The translations under genes were made by a program, and so were the position numbers. This document shows, one piece after another, positions 43,458 to 54,581 of a DNA stretch of 64,000 nt. Each line of letters opens with the position of its first letter. Position 1 is the stretch's first letter. The notes beneath the pieces are model-generated. The model was not told the origin of the DNA, did not search any database, and worked only from the letters and a program-made list of their open reading frames with translations. This DNA comes from Platerodrilus igneus (lineage: Eukaryota; Arthropoda; Insecta; Coleoptera; Lycidae): the NCBI GenBank assembly GCA_036346225.1, contig JARFIW010000668.1, positions 1,881,001 to 1,945,000 on the forward strand. Reading direction: 5' to 3'.

Positions 43458-44885
43458 TTAATTTTAGCTGTTTTGTAAAAACTTTTGATGGACATCTTCA
43501 GAATTTTTGTTTTGATAGGAGGTATTTAAAGTGGTATGGCTTTTTTTTAACATTTAGGCTTGTTTTTTTTTAAGACCGCTGGTTTCTAGTGGGACAGTTT
43601 TTTTTGAGAATTAGACTCTTTTTCAAGAGTAAATTTTTTTTAAAGAAGTATCGGTGTTTTCGCTTAATGGCAAATTTTTTTAAACTTCGAAGTCGTTTTA
43701 TTTTATTAGGGCGATTTTTCTTCAATTGGGTATTTTTAGTTATGAAATCTTTTTGTGTTTTTAAATTTTAAAATTGGGTGCTTCTTTTGTTAGGGAAAAT
43801 TATTTTAAACATGAGGTAGTTTATCATTATGTTATTGGAACCTTTTCTAAGTTTAGATTTTTTTAGTTCGTTTTGGTTTTCTGTTAGGAAAACCTTCTAT
43901 ATCTTTTGTATAGACGTATGGGCCAAAATTATGTTTTTAATTGTTTTACCGAGAAAGTTTTTCAATTTGAGTTGTTTAAGTTGAGAATTTTTAAAAGTTA
44001 GCTTGTTATTTTTTAAATCTAGTTGATAAAATGTAAATTGTCTTGCAGATTTTTTTAGAAAACTTATAGTGATTGGTTTTGTAAAACAGAAATTGACAGA
44101 TAGTGACTTGAAAACGGAAAACGTTTTTATTTTAAATTGAAATTTACGTGTAATGTAGACGTTTTATATAAAAATGAATTGAGTTATGAGTTACGAGTTA
44201 GTTTTGGAAAAAAATTAATAATTTGAAACTTTCCGGATTAAGAATAGTGTATGTAAAACACAATTGTGACGTACGTCCGCATGGAGTTAGTTTTTGGAAC
44301 GGAAATAAAGTTTAGGGGAGAAACGTCTTGCTTTCAGACGCGACGGATTTTTATCATGTCCGGGTGAAGATTTGAATTTTAAGATTTACTTTTTGATTAT
44401 GAGAATAAATTTGATAATTGTGTTTTTGAAAATAAACTGTTTAAAAAATAACTCCCAAGGACTCAAAATCTATCTGGCGCTGTCAAAGCAAATTCCAGAA
44501 GGCCACGGGTATTTCCCAAATCGAAAAGCTGGTAACCATGAATTTTAAGTTCTTTGCTGGAATAGAACCCAAAGATTAAAAAATGTACAAATTCGATCAA
44601 ATTTAATACCATATGAAGGCTATGAAACGAACGATCAAATTATTGTGAGTACCTATACTTCATTTTCTATACCAATTTTTTAATTGCATATTGATTTTAG
44701 TAAGTAGGAATTGAAAAAGGAAAGAATTTTTTTATGTATACACAACAATTATTCAGTGAATATCTGAACTTGATGAGATTATAACGGAACTTATAAGTAG
44801 ACATTATCCAAGATTGAAGTAAGCGATTCTTTAAATAACTTTAGTGCCAACTTGACCAAGAAAACAGAATAATAATTCAAACAAA
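43454..44885 (+). other. Possible LTR and leader of a decayed Gypsy-like element
   Basis: T-rich sequence without genes. tggcgctgtc at 44475-44484 resembles a primer binding site, 11-12 bases after a run (caaggactcaaaatct) that could end an LTR. The gag relic starts 400 bp later. No matching second LTR was found, so the LTR is a guess. Confidence 0.3.
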
Positions 44886-45300
44886 ATGAACTCAAATTAC
44901 TTAAGGTTATATTTAGATTCGATTCCTACGTTTGATCGTAATCAAGCTGTGCTAGGTATATTTATTACATCTTGCGAAACATTCTTGAAAACTTTTTATA
45001 ACAAGGCGAAATAGAAACAAATATGTAGTTACTATGGTTTTAAGTAAATTAGCAGGCAGAGCATTAAGGTTAATAGCGAGCAGGGAGGATTTAAACGACT
45101 GGGAGGATCATAAGAAAATATTGATTGCTTATTTTGGCAATCAAAAAAATATTAAATGTTTATTTAGGAATTTATTAAACTTGCAATTGAAAAGCGATCA
45201 ATCGCCTAATTAATTAGGTATAAAATATCAAGACGTGAGTAGTTTGATTCTGACTAAACTTATGTTAGAAGAACCGGATCCTCATTATCATTAAGTTCTC
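44886..45300 (+). pseudogene. Gypsy-type gag relic
   Basis: It starts MNSNYLRLYLDSIPTFDRNQ and continues through several stops in shifted frames: IFITSCETFLKTFYN, then VLSKLAGRALRLIASRED, then WEDHKKILIAYFGNQ, then CLFRNLLNLQLKSDQSP. This order matches the capsid region of gypsy-group Gag (IPxFxGxxxxLxxFIxxCexfl...kL.GrA...W..ik..L...F). No pol follows; the sequence runs into the right arm. Confidence 0.6.
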
Positions 45301-45519
45301 AGTCCTGGAACTGGTTAGACGCGTACTCCCATGGTTTCATATTTTAAGCTAACCTACCCATTTACCTGAAACTTCCACAGCTTGCATCTTTTAATATCTG
45401 CGTGCAATAATCTGATCTAGGCCTACACCTACCTCTATTTTTCCTATCTCTGCATGTAATATATTATTATTATTATAGTGCCTTTATTTGCATCGTAATT
45501 TACAACACAATGTTAAGAA

Positions 45520-45520
<1 letters not shown>

Positions 45521-45554
<34 letters not shown>
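45521..45554. repeat. (TA)n microsatellite
   Basis: About 17 units at the inner end of the right arm, mirroring 40613-40651. Confidence 0.95.
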
Positions 45555-45555
<1 letters not shown>

Positions 45556-47690
45556 CTCATATTTAGACCAGGGTAGAAAATTAAATAATCACATCAAATA
45601 ATTTTAATCACCGTGTATAAGGAATTTTATTAAATAATACGCTTTATTAAAACCATGAAGCATAAATAAATTCGGTCGTCTCAGTAAAAATAAGAAATTT
45701 AAACCATGTACAAGACGCTTTATATCAAAAGAAACAGTATTAAAAGCTCTGCGTGTAATGTAATTATTCTAAACAAATGGAAATTACGTGCAAAATTTAT
45801 ATTAATTAACCCTATTTCAAGTAACCGGTATTGAACAAAACGTACAGATAATATCTATAGAAACTTGTAAAACCCAATAAAATGCAAATCCTAGAAGTGT
45901 TAGTTAGAAGTAGGATGTTTGAACACACCTGCGTATTTTAAAAGGCAATTTTAGTTTAATTTGTTTAGATAAACATGTCGATTCTAAGGATATTGGAAAC
46001 GGTCAGATGCTTTAGCACGAAATACAAAACAGGGTTTATTTAAAAGCTCATTCGGCGAAAATTTTGCAGATAATTAATGTTTACAAAGAATCTTGGAGAA
46101 ACCGGGGCTTAATATTCACAAGAAGGTGCGATACGGGGTTATTTAACCCAGATAGTCCACATGGACTAAAATATAATCGATAATAAAGAATATCAATTTG
46201 CACCAATACGAACAGGTTAGAAAAGGAAAGAGAAAATGCGTCAAGCAAAGACACATATAGTAAAAGGCGTGATTTAAGCAACGTCACGAGGGTCACAATT
46301 GGTTGAAAATAGGATGCAAATATCAGAGGTAGAAACAACGATTTCTGTACAAAATTAATTAGTTTTTCTCGGACATGTTTGCGTGCCGTGTGAGAATTTC
46401 TGAGATTTAAATGGGGCGAGTGAAAAATTCGTAAAAACCGACGCGCGAGCGACGGACTGGGAACATAGCATAAGAAATTCTTAAGAATTGTCTGTTTTGA
46501 GGACAAAAGCGACGTGCCGGCTATTCGCTATATATACCGGTGGTAATATGAATTTCGGCCTCTTAGACTTTTGACTATTCAATGCGTTAAAAGCTCTTAC
46601 ATCCGCGACTTGATTGAAGATGTTAAACAGTGCATTTTAGTTTGATAAAATAATTTAAAGTTTGCTCGTATATTTTAGTGATTCAAAATAGTTTGTTATT
46701 TACGTGCTAACATGAATGTACTTCAGTGCACTTAGATACAAGGTAATAAAATTTAGTATCACTGTACCAATTAGCAAAATTTACAACGACAAATGTATAC
46801 ACAAAAGTAGGCAGTTTTGGCGTATATTGGTGAAAGACGCATGAATTTCTTTGCTATTTTTCGGGGGTGTTAATAATTAAATGGTTCAAATACGTGTCTG
46901 GATCCACGAAACAAGGGTCAGATATACACAGATGAGTTCCGGAAAAGCCCAGAAACAACTTTAAATAAATGGTGATGGAGAAAATTTTAAAAGCGTTGAG
47001 AATTAGAAGCCGTAAATATAATCCTGTTGGAATGGTGTGATTAACTAAAGGGACGATGTACATTGAAGCTACGAGGACAGTAACCTTCAGGTAAATTATA
47101 CTATTTTGTTTGACATTTTGGTGTGTGTTGAATAACTTTATTATACTATTTTGCTTGACATTTTTGTGTGTGTTGAATTACTTTATAATTGATTTACTTT
47201 AAATGGACATTAGTGAAATTGTACTAACCATAAAATTTTAATGTTAAGATGAAATTTGCTTGTTTAAGTAGAAAGGGGTATTTAGTATTGATGTTCTGGA
47301 TTATGATGAAATTTTAGGTATGTCTTTGAGCTCAATTAGACGAACCTGGTTAATTAACGTAAAGGGTGGTAGATGCTCCCTTTTTACTCTGCATATATTG
47401 TTATAGTAATTAGTAGGCATCCTACAAGGACTTTAATTCTGGATGCACGTTAAAATGATAATAAAATTAATCTTGAAATTCTTTTTAAAACTGAAATTTA
47501 TGCTGAATTTTAATCTTGAAATTTTAATGTATTGTGAATATTGATGTAAATAGAGTTGACGTTGATGTTTGTGGTAGGAATGTGTTTGTTTTTTTTATGT
47601 ATGAGGATGAAAGTTATATAGGGGAGCAGCCGAGGCGATTAACAGAAGAAAATCAACAGACCAGGTAATTCAAGAGGTTTCACAGCAATA
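45553..47690 (-). repeat. Right arm of the 9.1-kb inverted-repeat element
   Basis: Partner of 38570-40611. It carries an extra tandem duplication of about 52 bp near 47096-47200 (tatactattttg(t/c)ttgacatttt twice) that the left arm lacks. Confidence 0.8.
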
Positions 47691-47714
47691 TATATATATA
47701 TATATATATATATA
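47688..47714. repeat. (TA)n microsatellite
   Basis: About 13 units at the outer end of the right arm. Confidence 0.95.
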
Positions 47715-48095
47715 TCGCGCAATATTTCCCAAAAATGCCTTAGATTGTATTCTGCCCTTCTAGTTCTCCTACCATTTTGTTTTCCAAAGATATCTTTATT
47801 TCCCTACTATTTCTATAACCTCTTTGTTATTAACTATATCTGTCCATGCTATCATCCTCATACACTTAAAGCACAACATTCAAAAAAGTTTTTACCGTTT
47901 CTTTGCCTGCATCCCCTACTGCCCCTATTTCATAGACGCACTGTAGTGTGTTCCATATACATGCTTTCCACAATTTTCTCATTGTTTTTATCTTTGTTGT
48001 CTTCGAACATACCCTCTGCTTTAACTTATTAGATGCACTTTGGTTCGCCTTCTATCTTATACAAATATACAGCTTATTTCCTCGATATTCAGTAG
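47715..48095. other. Spacer, nothing recognised
   Basis: AT-rich with no supported gene. Confidence 0.5.
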
Positions 48096-48170
48096 TATGT
48101 GAAGAGGGTTAAGCAACTTGTCGCTACCAAGATCCTCCAACAAATGAACATTTGCCGAATTAATAGTTTT

Positions 48171-48171
<1 letters not shown>
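48096..48171 (+). repeat. Dispersed repeat, copy 2 (partner at 48-120)
   Basis: Same core as copy 1, here ending in a (TA)n tract. Confidence 0.7.

Positions 48172-48173
<2 letters not shown>

Positions 48174-48217
<44 letters not shown>
48174..48217. repeat. (TA)n microsatellite
   Basis: About 22 units. Confidence 0.95.
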
Positions 48218-48219
<2 letters not shown>

Positions 48220-49279
48220 CTATGCTCCCTAAATTATTCGCGCCCCGTCGTTTGTGCGCCATATTATTTATTACTATGCACTACTGGAATTATCGACCCC
48301 CTTCGTTTGACTGTTATATTATTATTGCTATGTCCCTCTAAATTACTCGCGCTTCATCATTTGGGCGACCATATTAATATTACTATGTATAAACAAGATT
48401 GTAGTTATCTCCTCCGACGTTGGGCCGTCTTAATATTGCTATCAATTCCCTCTAGAAACTTAACTAGATTTTATCTTGAACCAACCTTGTCTACCAATAA
48501 CAAAATTTGATACGTTACCGCCTTCCTTGTTATCAATTTCGTATTCAACTTATAGCTCCTCCTTGAACTGTTTAAATTATCAAATCACTCCAATTCACTT
48601 TATCTTATGACCTCGACTAGCATTTATTTGGAATTATAAAATTCAGGTAATTCGATTTTATATAATGAAACCAATATTATGTACAGCTTTTGTAAATTAT
48701 TTAAAATACACTTTTCAATTAATTAATGTTTGCAAATCTCATTTATCAAAATCATATACTTTTTACTCAAAACCCAAAGTCACCAAAAAAACCCTATTAT
48801 CTTTATAAAAGAAAAAGCTTGGAACGTTCAAAACTTCTTATCATATCACGCACTTTATACGTATTTAAACTTTTGTTTTGGTGAACTTCGTCACATTAAT
48901 TTATATTAAGCAAATTCAATATAAAAAATATAGAAATATAATTCTTATAACTAAAAATCTGACCAGTTCTATTTTCTTCGCATTGACGCATCCATTTAAA
49001 TAAAAATTATTTTCCCCAATTCAGGATTATTACATGCCCATTCAAAATATTGTCTATCCACACGCTTGAACCATTTCATTCAAATTATTGCCATCATTTT
49101 CTGGACTACCATTTACTTATACTTATGCACCCCAATTTATTGTCATCTCATTCAGACTTATTACTTCTTATCAATTTCCCCAAAACTTAGAATTGGATTA
49201 CTATCTTTCCTAGACTTGAAATTACATATATTCTCCACGGACTCAGAAATCGTAGTATATTTTCTCCCCTTACTCAAAA
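48218..49279. other. AT-rich stretch without recognised genes
   Basis: About 1 kb next to the 3' end of the Gypsy element. 49233-49262 and 49290-49320 share ctc(c/g)acggactc and cgtatta words, a local imperfect repeat. No LTR copy of 54582-55250 was found here. Confidence 0.45.
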
Positions 49280-51169
49280 TTACATTAATTCTCGACGGAC
49301 TCGAATAGAATTCGTATTATCATTTTGGACTATCCTCCAATCTAAGTGATCCAGTCCTCTGCCCAACTTGGGGACCGCTAGGTCCGTTACTCCATTTTCC
49401 ATCATCTGCGCCTTAAGATTTAGCAAAGCCTCCCATAGATGTCCATAACTAGGTCTTTGCCATGAAGAATTTTTGGTGACCAGATAGTAAACATAACGAT
49501 TTTTATCTCGAAGAACCAAGGCTTTTCCTACAGTTGACTGCTGTTGTACTAATTCATCCACACATCCAAACTTTTTCTTGATAACAATAGCTATTCCCCT
49601 TGACATTGCCAAATCTTGAGCCACGCAATGTGCAAGGGAATACTCTTCTGGTGCTCTAAACAGATCCTGCTGTTTTTCAACAACAATGCCAAATCTCGCC
49701 TTAGCGGAACCACCATACGCCGCCATAAAGCTCTCAAAATCTACATTTGGCTCATGATTAATAACTTGTGGAACACCGTTATCATTATTCGAGACTTCCT
49801 GGTTGTTGCCAGCGTAGGACGTCAAACGGTCAAAGTGTACCACATTCGGTTTACCACGAGGAGACTTTCTGATCCGGTACACTACATCATTAATCTTTTT
49901 CATCACTTCGTACGGGCCTTCCCATTGTCTTTGTAATTTTGGCGACAACCCATGTTTTCTTTGTGGATTATACAACCACTCTAAAGCTCCAGGTTGATAA
50001 CCACCTTCTTGTGTTCTCGTGTCATATTGTGATTTCATTCGATCGCTTGCTGCCTGGATATTCTTTCGGACGTTTTCGTGAATGTTATTTGCACTTTCAC
50101 GAAGCTTACTAACGTAATCTTTACCTGCGATCTCTTCTCCAGGTTTAAATCCAAACTGAAGATCACATGGTAGCCGCAATTCACGTCCTAGCATTACGCA
50201 AGCGGGTGAATACCCTGTGCTGTCATGTACCGAAGATCGGTACGCAAATAGGAACAAATGTAAATATTGGTCCCAGTCTCGTTGATATTCAGAGACAACT
50301 TTGGCCAGGTACTTCCCTAACGTCCTGCTCATTCTTTCAACCATTCCATCCGATTGGGGATGAAGCGGCGTGGTTCTAGTCTTCCTGATTCCAAGATGTT
50401 TGCAGACATTTTGAAACAATGCTGATCCGAAGTTCCGACCTTGATCGGAGTGTAATTCCAACGGAACTCCAAAACGACAAAATAACTCCTTCACTAGCAC
50501 ATCTGCAACCGTCTCGGCTTCTTGGTTAGGTATAGCATATGCCTCCGGCCATTTGGTAAAATAATCCATTGCAACCAAGATGTATTTATTTCTTTTCTCT
50601 GATTCAGGAAACGGACCAGCTATATCAATGGCTACCCTCTCAAAAGGATTCCCTACGTTATACTGTCTCATTGGGGCTTTCCGTTTTGTGACCGGGCCAT
50701 TTGCAGGGGCACACAATTCACATTTCCGGCACCACTCCTTCACATCATCTTTGCAGTTCGCCCAATAGAATCTTTCTCTCACTCTTTCGAGAGTTCTTTT
50801 CACGCCGAAGTGCCCTCCGGAAATACCATCGTGCAAGTGCTGCAACACTTCCGGCACTCTGCTTTTCGGCACTATCACTTGAAGTCTCTCAGTGCCATCT
50901 TCACCTTCCAGGCGTCGTTTCAAGATTCTATTTCCAATCATCAAGGAGTCCCACTGTGCCCAGTATGCCTTCAGGCGCCTACTTAAAATACTAATTTCTT
51001 CCCAAGCTGGTCGTTGTCCTCTATTTTTCCACTCAATAGTACGTCCCAATTCGCCGTCTTTCTCCTGGTCTTGTCGTATCTTTTCGGGTTGCCAAATATC
51101 ATCGGTCACCGTCATTCTATGGATGACACTTATCTTCTCTTCCATCTTGGAGCAATGATTGCAGTCCAC
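49280..51169 (-). CDS. Gypsy integrase fused to a TARG1/OARD1-like macrodomain (629 aa)
   Basis: This is the C-terminal part of a Gypsy Pol, open for 629 codons. It really continues from the RNase H frame upstream, so the ATG at 51169 is formal. Residues about 111-153: H2C2 zinc-binding domain (H113, H120, C150, C153). Residues about 174-290: integrase core with intact D182 (AIDIAGPF), D242 (HSDQGRNF) and E278 (DGMVERM). Residues about 395-450: GPY/F-like linker (QWEGPYEVMKKI). Residues about 492-629 are not retroviral: DLFRAPEEYSLAHCVAQD LA, GIAIVIKKKFGCVDEL, YYLVTKN, then GVTDLAVPKLGRGLDHLDW. They match the macrodomain of the ADP-ribosyl-glutamate hydrolase TARG1 (OARD1). Residues equivalent to its catalytic Lys and Asp are present (K566 in LVTK, D607 in GLDHL). 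The GAGIA loop is changed to SRGIA. The role in the element is unknown. Confidence 0.88.
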   Translation of the reverse strand: MDCNHCSKMEEKISVIHRMTVTDDIWQPEKIRQDQEKDGELGRTIEWKNRGQRPAWEEISILSRRLKAYWAQWDSLMIGNRILKRRLEGEDGTERLQVIVPKSRVPEVLQHLHDGISGGHFGVKRTLERVRERFYWANCKDDVKEWCRKCELCAPANGPVTKRKAPMRQYNVGNPFERVAIDIAGPFPESEKRNKYILVAMDYFTKWPEAYAIPNQEAETVADVLVKELFCRFGVPLELHSDQGRNFGSALFQNVCKHLGIRKTRTTPLHPQSDGMVERMSRTLGKYLAKVVSEYQRDWDQYLHLFLFAYRSSVHDSTGYSPACVMLGRELRLPCDLQFGFKPGEEIAGKDYVSKLRESANNIHENVRKNIQAASDRMKSQYDTRTQEGGYQPGALEWLYNPQRKHGLSPKLQRQWEGPYEVMKKINDVVYRIRKSPRGKPNVVHFDRLTSYAGNNQEVSNNDNGVPQVINHEPNVDFESFMAAYGGSAKARFGIVVEKQQDLFRAPEEYSLAHCVAQDLAMSRGIAIVIKKKFGCVDELVQQQSTVGKALVLRDKNRYVYYLVTKNSSWQRPSYGHLWEALLNLKAQMMENGVTDLAVPKLGRGLDHLDWRIVQNDNTNSIRVRRELM

Positions 51170-52340
51170 CGGACAACGTCTCCTTGATAGAGCGTCTGCA
51201 TTCCGATGACTGGTTTCTACACGATGTTCTGTGTCAAAGTCATATTCCTGCAGCCGCTCTATCCACCTTGCAACTTGCCCTTCAGGATTTCAAAACTGCA
51301 GTAACCATTTTAGTGCAGCATGGTCTGTTCTCAACAGAAATTTACGGCCGTATAAGTACTTATAAAAGTGCTCTACGGATTTGACGACGGCCAACAGCTC
51401 CCTTCTTGTCACACAATAGTTCCTTTCTGGCCGTGACAAGACCTTGCTGAAATACCCAATAACTTTTTCTTGTCCGTCCTGCACTTGAGATAGAACGCCT
51501 CCTATAGCTGTGTACTGGCATCGGTATCCAACACAAATTTCCCCTCCATCCGTGGATAACTCAAAATTGGTGCTGTATCCAGTATCCGTTTCAGTTGTTC
51601 AAATGCACTGTGTCAGTCGTCATCCCAATCATATTCTTGTCCATCTTCGGTTAATTTCGTTAACGGTTTGGCAATGTTCGCAAACCCAAGTATAAAGCGT
51701 CGGTAATATGTGCACAATCTTAGAAAACTGCGTAGTTGGTGTATATCTACTGGTGTAGGCCACTCTTGTACCGTTTTTATTTTGTCAGGGTCAGCTGTTA
51801 TGCCGGTTTCCGAAACGACATGTCCTAGGTATTTCACCTCTTTTCCAAACAGGTGACACTTCTTGGGGCTCAATGTAAGGTTTGCGCCCCGTAATCTTTG
51901 GAATATATCCTCTAGGTTCTTAAGGTGTTCTTCAAAAGACCGGCCTAACACTATCACGTCGTTTAGGTACACCAGACAAGTCTTCCAAGACAGTCCACGC
52001 AGTATCGACTTTATCAACCGTTCTAAAGTAGCAGGGCATTGCATAATCCAAATGGTATGACCTTGAACTGCCATAATCTAGTTCCAATTGTAAACGCAGT
52101 CTTTTCTTTATCGTTTGGCTCCAAGCCTACCTACCAGTATCCGCTTTTCAAGTCCAAGGTCAAAAACCATTTAGATCCGGATAGAGTATCCAAGGTGTCA
52201 TCAATTCTAAGCAAAGGATAGCTGTCTTTCTTTGTTACATTGTTAAGCCGCCGGTAGTCTACACAAAACCTTGTCGATCCGTCCTTTTTTTGACAAGCAC
52301 TACCGGGGATGCCCATGGACTATTCGAGGGTTCAATCACT
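51170..52340 (-). pseudogene. Gypsy RT and RNase H, frameshifted
   Basis: The frame 52131-52316 has [19 protein letters not shown] and LDLKSGYW (RT motifs 2 and A). The frame 51613-52074 has CPATLERLI, then CLVYLNDVIVLG where the catalytic box should read YxDD. The second position is Asn (AAC at 51961-51963). GHVVSETGI, WPTPVDIHQLRSFL and YYRRFI follow. RNase H (51290-51484) has KVLSRPERNYCVTRRELLAVV and LRTDHAALKWLL. The link to the integrase ORF (51170-51290) reads in another frame. Four or more frame breaks plus the active-site change make it inactive. Confidence 0.88.
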
Positions 52341-53275
52341 CCCTGTTCTTCCATATCGGTGATAATTTGCTCGGCTTCCTTACGTTTTGCCAAAGGAAGC
52401 CGCCTGGGGTGTTGTCTTATCGGTTGCGCATCTCCAGTATTGATTTTGTGTTGCACAACATTCGTCCTTCCTTTCTCATTATCATCCAGTGCAAACACAC
52501 CTCGATATCGTCCGACCAGCTCTTTTACCTTGCCCAGTTGGTCGCCGTTTAATCCTTGACACGAAGGTATTAACATATCCAGCAATTTCTGTGAGCAACC
52601 GTTGGCTGGTTTATCTTTCGTGTCGTCCACACAACGTTTAATATGGCATACTGGAATGCAACTTCCCACAATCGTGTCCTTGTTCAGGGTCACCGTATGC
52701 GGATTAATGTTCAGCACCCTTACTGGTACCATATTTCGAAACTTTACCAGCGTTCTTCCAATCAGCAATCCCTCCTGACCCATTCCCGATTCAGTTGCTT
52801 CCATCATGCATACTTGTCCTTCCCGGAGCGTACCATCCGGGCGTCCCATTACTATCACTTCCGCCTTCTCGGGTATTTTCATATCGCAAATCATTCGAAC
52901 TTGCATCGTCTGGTTACTCCTACCTTGAAATGGAATCTCATCATCATCTATCCGAAGCACATTTTCTTTCATGTTCACATGAAACCCATATTCTCTCATG
53001 AGATCCATTCCCAAGATCACTTCTTCTGTAATTTCAGCTACCAACACTCGATGATTAATTAATTTGTCCCCAATTTTCAACATAACGGCAGTCTCTCCGT
53101 GAGTACAAATTTTCTCACCACTTGCCGTTCGAAGACACACCGATACAGGTAGCATTTTTCCACGACCAACCAAATCTGGTCTCACAATAGTTTTTGTCGC
53201 TCCTGTATTCACGAGTAATCGGACACCCCTACCATTAATTCTTCCATCGATATAAACGCTGTCCAGACTTTCCAC
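52259..53275 (-). CDS. Gypsy protease and RT N-terminal region (338 aa), catalytic Asp replaced by Asn
   Basis: An open frame that starts in a retropepsin-like aspartic protease. [20 protein letters not shown] has Asn where the family has the catalytic Asp (LxDTGAT). The codon at 53207-53209 is AAT, one transition from [16 protein letters not shown] is the C-terminal ILG(M/L)D block. A connector follows, then [38 protein letters not shown], the RT N-terminus (motif 1). The frame shifts at about 52310 into the next RT block. An ordinary gypsy layout apart from the substitution. Confidence 0.85.
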   Translation of the reverse strand: MESLDSVYIDGRINGRGVRLLVNTGATKTIVRPDLVGRGKMLPVSVCLRTASGEKICTHGETAVMLKIGDKLINHRVLVAEITEEVILGMDLMREYGFHVNMKENVLRIDDDEIPFQGRSNQTMQVRMICDMKIPEKAEVIVMGRPDGTLREGQVCMMEATESGMGQEGLLIGRTLVKFRNMVPVRVLNINPHTVTLNKDTIVGSCIPVCHIKRCVDDTKDKPANGCSQKLLDMLIPSCQGLNGDQLGKVKELVGRYRGVFALDDNEKGRTNVVQHKINTGDAQPIRQHPRRLPLAKRKEAEQIITDMEEQGVIEPSNSPWASPVVLVKKRTDRQGFV

Positions 53276-53314
53276 CGACGATGCAGCACGGATGATAATC
53301 TCCGGGGCACTTCG

Positions 53315-54506
53315 CTATGCTGTCGAAGTTCGCCCCCTTACATGGACCAGCTTTGGCGCAACCGGTTGTTTCTTTGGTTGAGTACAGCATCTCTGCATAT
53401 GGCCTACTTCACCGCAGCTCCAGCATCGTAGACGCCATCTCCGCGGTCGTTGTCTTTTCAGCCTTTCCACCTTTTGCTTTTCAAACACACGGTTGATTAT
53501 TTCACTTATGCTGTTCTGAGCTTGACAAGGTTCCTTTATGGCAGACCGAACTTTGTGACTCATCCTGTGTGATGTCTGCTTAGCTGCTTCAAATTCAAGC
53601 GCATGAGCCAGTGCGTCATCTAACATTTTTGGCCGTGCTAGTCTTTGCGCTTGCTGTATTTCGCCATCTTTAACACCATCCACAAATGTTTAAACAGCCA
53701 GTTGTTCGAGGAAACTATCTGGTGCCGTTGGGTATGCCAATATAACTAATCTGGCGATGTCAGTTTCGAATTCTTGCAGGTTTTCACTTGTCTTTTGCGA
53801 GCAGTTCTTAACTTGTGCGTGGAAAACCTGTTGAAGGTGAGCATCTCCATATCTCATCTCAAGCTTCATTCTGCTGGTGATCGGGAATCGTTTGTAAAAT
53901 GTTAAGAGCCTCACCCCGCAGGGCCACTATTAAGGAGATAGCCTTCTCTTTGTTGCACCAACCGTTGGCTATTGCAGCAGCTTCAAATTGTTTCAAATAT
54001 GTGGGCCAAGGTGTTTTACCATCGAATGTGGGTGGTTTCACTTTAAATTTAGACGGTATTAACTTGCTTCTTTCCATGGTTCTTATTTCTGGAATGTTCT
54101 GACTTACAACTTGGTTTGCTAATTCAAGTAGCCGCGTTGTTAGTGAAATCACTTGTTCTTGCAGCCTCACCATATCTTCTTCCATTTTTATCAATTTACT
54201 GTCCAACTTTTGCTCAACTGTTTTTACCTGTTCAGTGACATCTTCTTTCAATGCAATGAAGCTTTCCATTAATCTTTGTTCTAACGTGGCTGTTTTTTCA
54301 TTCAACTTTTGTTCTAATTTCGCAGCATTTTCACTTAACCTTTCGGTAAGGTTTGATTCCAGTTCAACTGACCTCACTACGTTTTCATTTAGCGTCACTT
54401 CCAGTTTAGCCGACCTCTCCTCCATACCGGATTTAAAATCCTTAAGAAAGTTCATTAAAGCTTCTGCGTCCATCTTACTTTGACTTCTTGTAACTGGCAT
54501 ATACAA
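53315..54506 (-). pseudogene. Gypsy Gag with long coiled coil and CCHC knuckle, frameshifted
   Basis: The frame 53859-54506 starts MYMPVTRSQSKMDAEALMNF. Residues about 30-130 are heptad-rich and predicted coiled coil (repeats like NEKTATLEQRLMES and VKTVEQKLDSK). The capsid region follows (PPTFDGKTPWPTYLKQFEAAA). After a shift at about 53890, the frame 53690-53914 has MRYGDAHLQQVFHAQVKN and LVILAYPTAPDSF. After another shift, 53315-53683 has DALAHALEFEAAKQ and one zinc knuckle CWSCGEVGHMQRCC (C-x2-C-x4-H-x4-C). The ATG follows the 5' LTR by about 75 bp. Two frameshifts, otherwise complete. Confidence 0.85.
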
Positions 54507-54560
54507 ACTACTTAAACGTCTTTAGACTTGTGTGTTCTCCTTTTAATTAATCACTATATA

Positions 54561-54580
54561 CCCCACACATACTGACACCA
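54561..54580 (-). promoter_or_regulatory. Primer binding site of the Gypsy element
   Basis: On -, TGGTGTCAGTATGTGTGG begins one base after the LTR end GTTACA, the same GTTACA-C-TGG arrangement as in the 27-35 kb element. The primer tRNA was not identified. Confidence 0.55.
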
Positions 54581-54581
54581 G

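Larger units (their letters stand above)
38570..47690. mobile_element. Giant inverted-repeat element, about 2-kb arms and 4.9-kb centre
   Basis: The arms 38570-40611 and 45553-47690 are inverted copies. They match almost continuously from cgcctcggctgctc (38671) to ctggtctaaatatgagta (40594), and the outermost attgctgtga words match too. Inner and outer arm boundaries lie at (TA)n tracts. Each arm has a tatatatagc box and an aataaag signal. The centre holds a hammerhead, minisatellites and a gag relic. Type unresolved: foldback-like, or inverted LTR-like ends. Confidence 0.75.

Noticed and set aside
43265..43495. Open frames with IYIYIY runs (also 35351-35623 and 48099-48341)
   Set aside because: They are (TA)n microsatellites read in frame, not genes.
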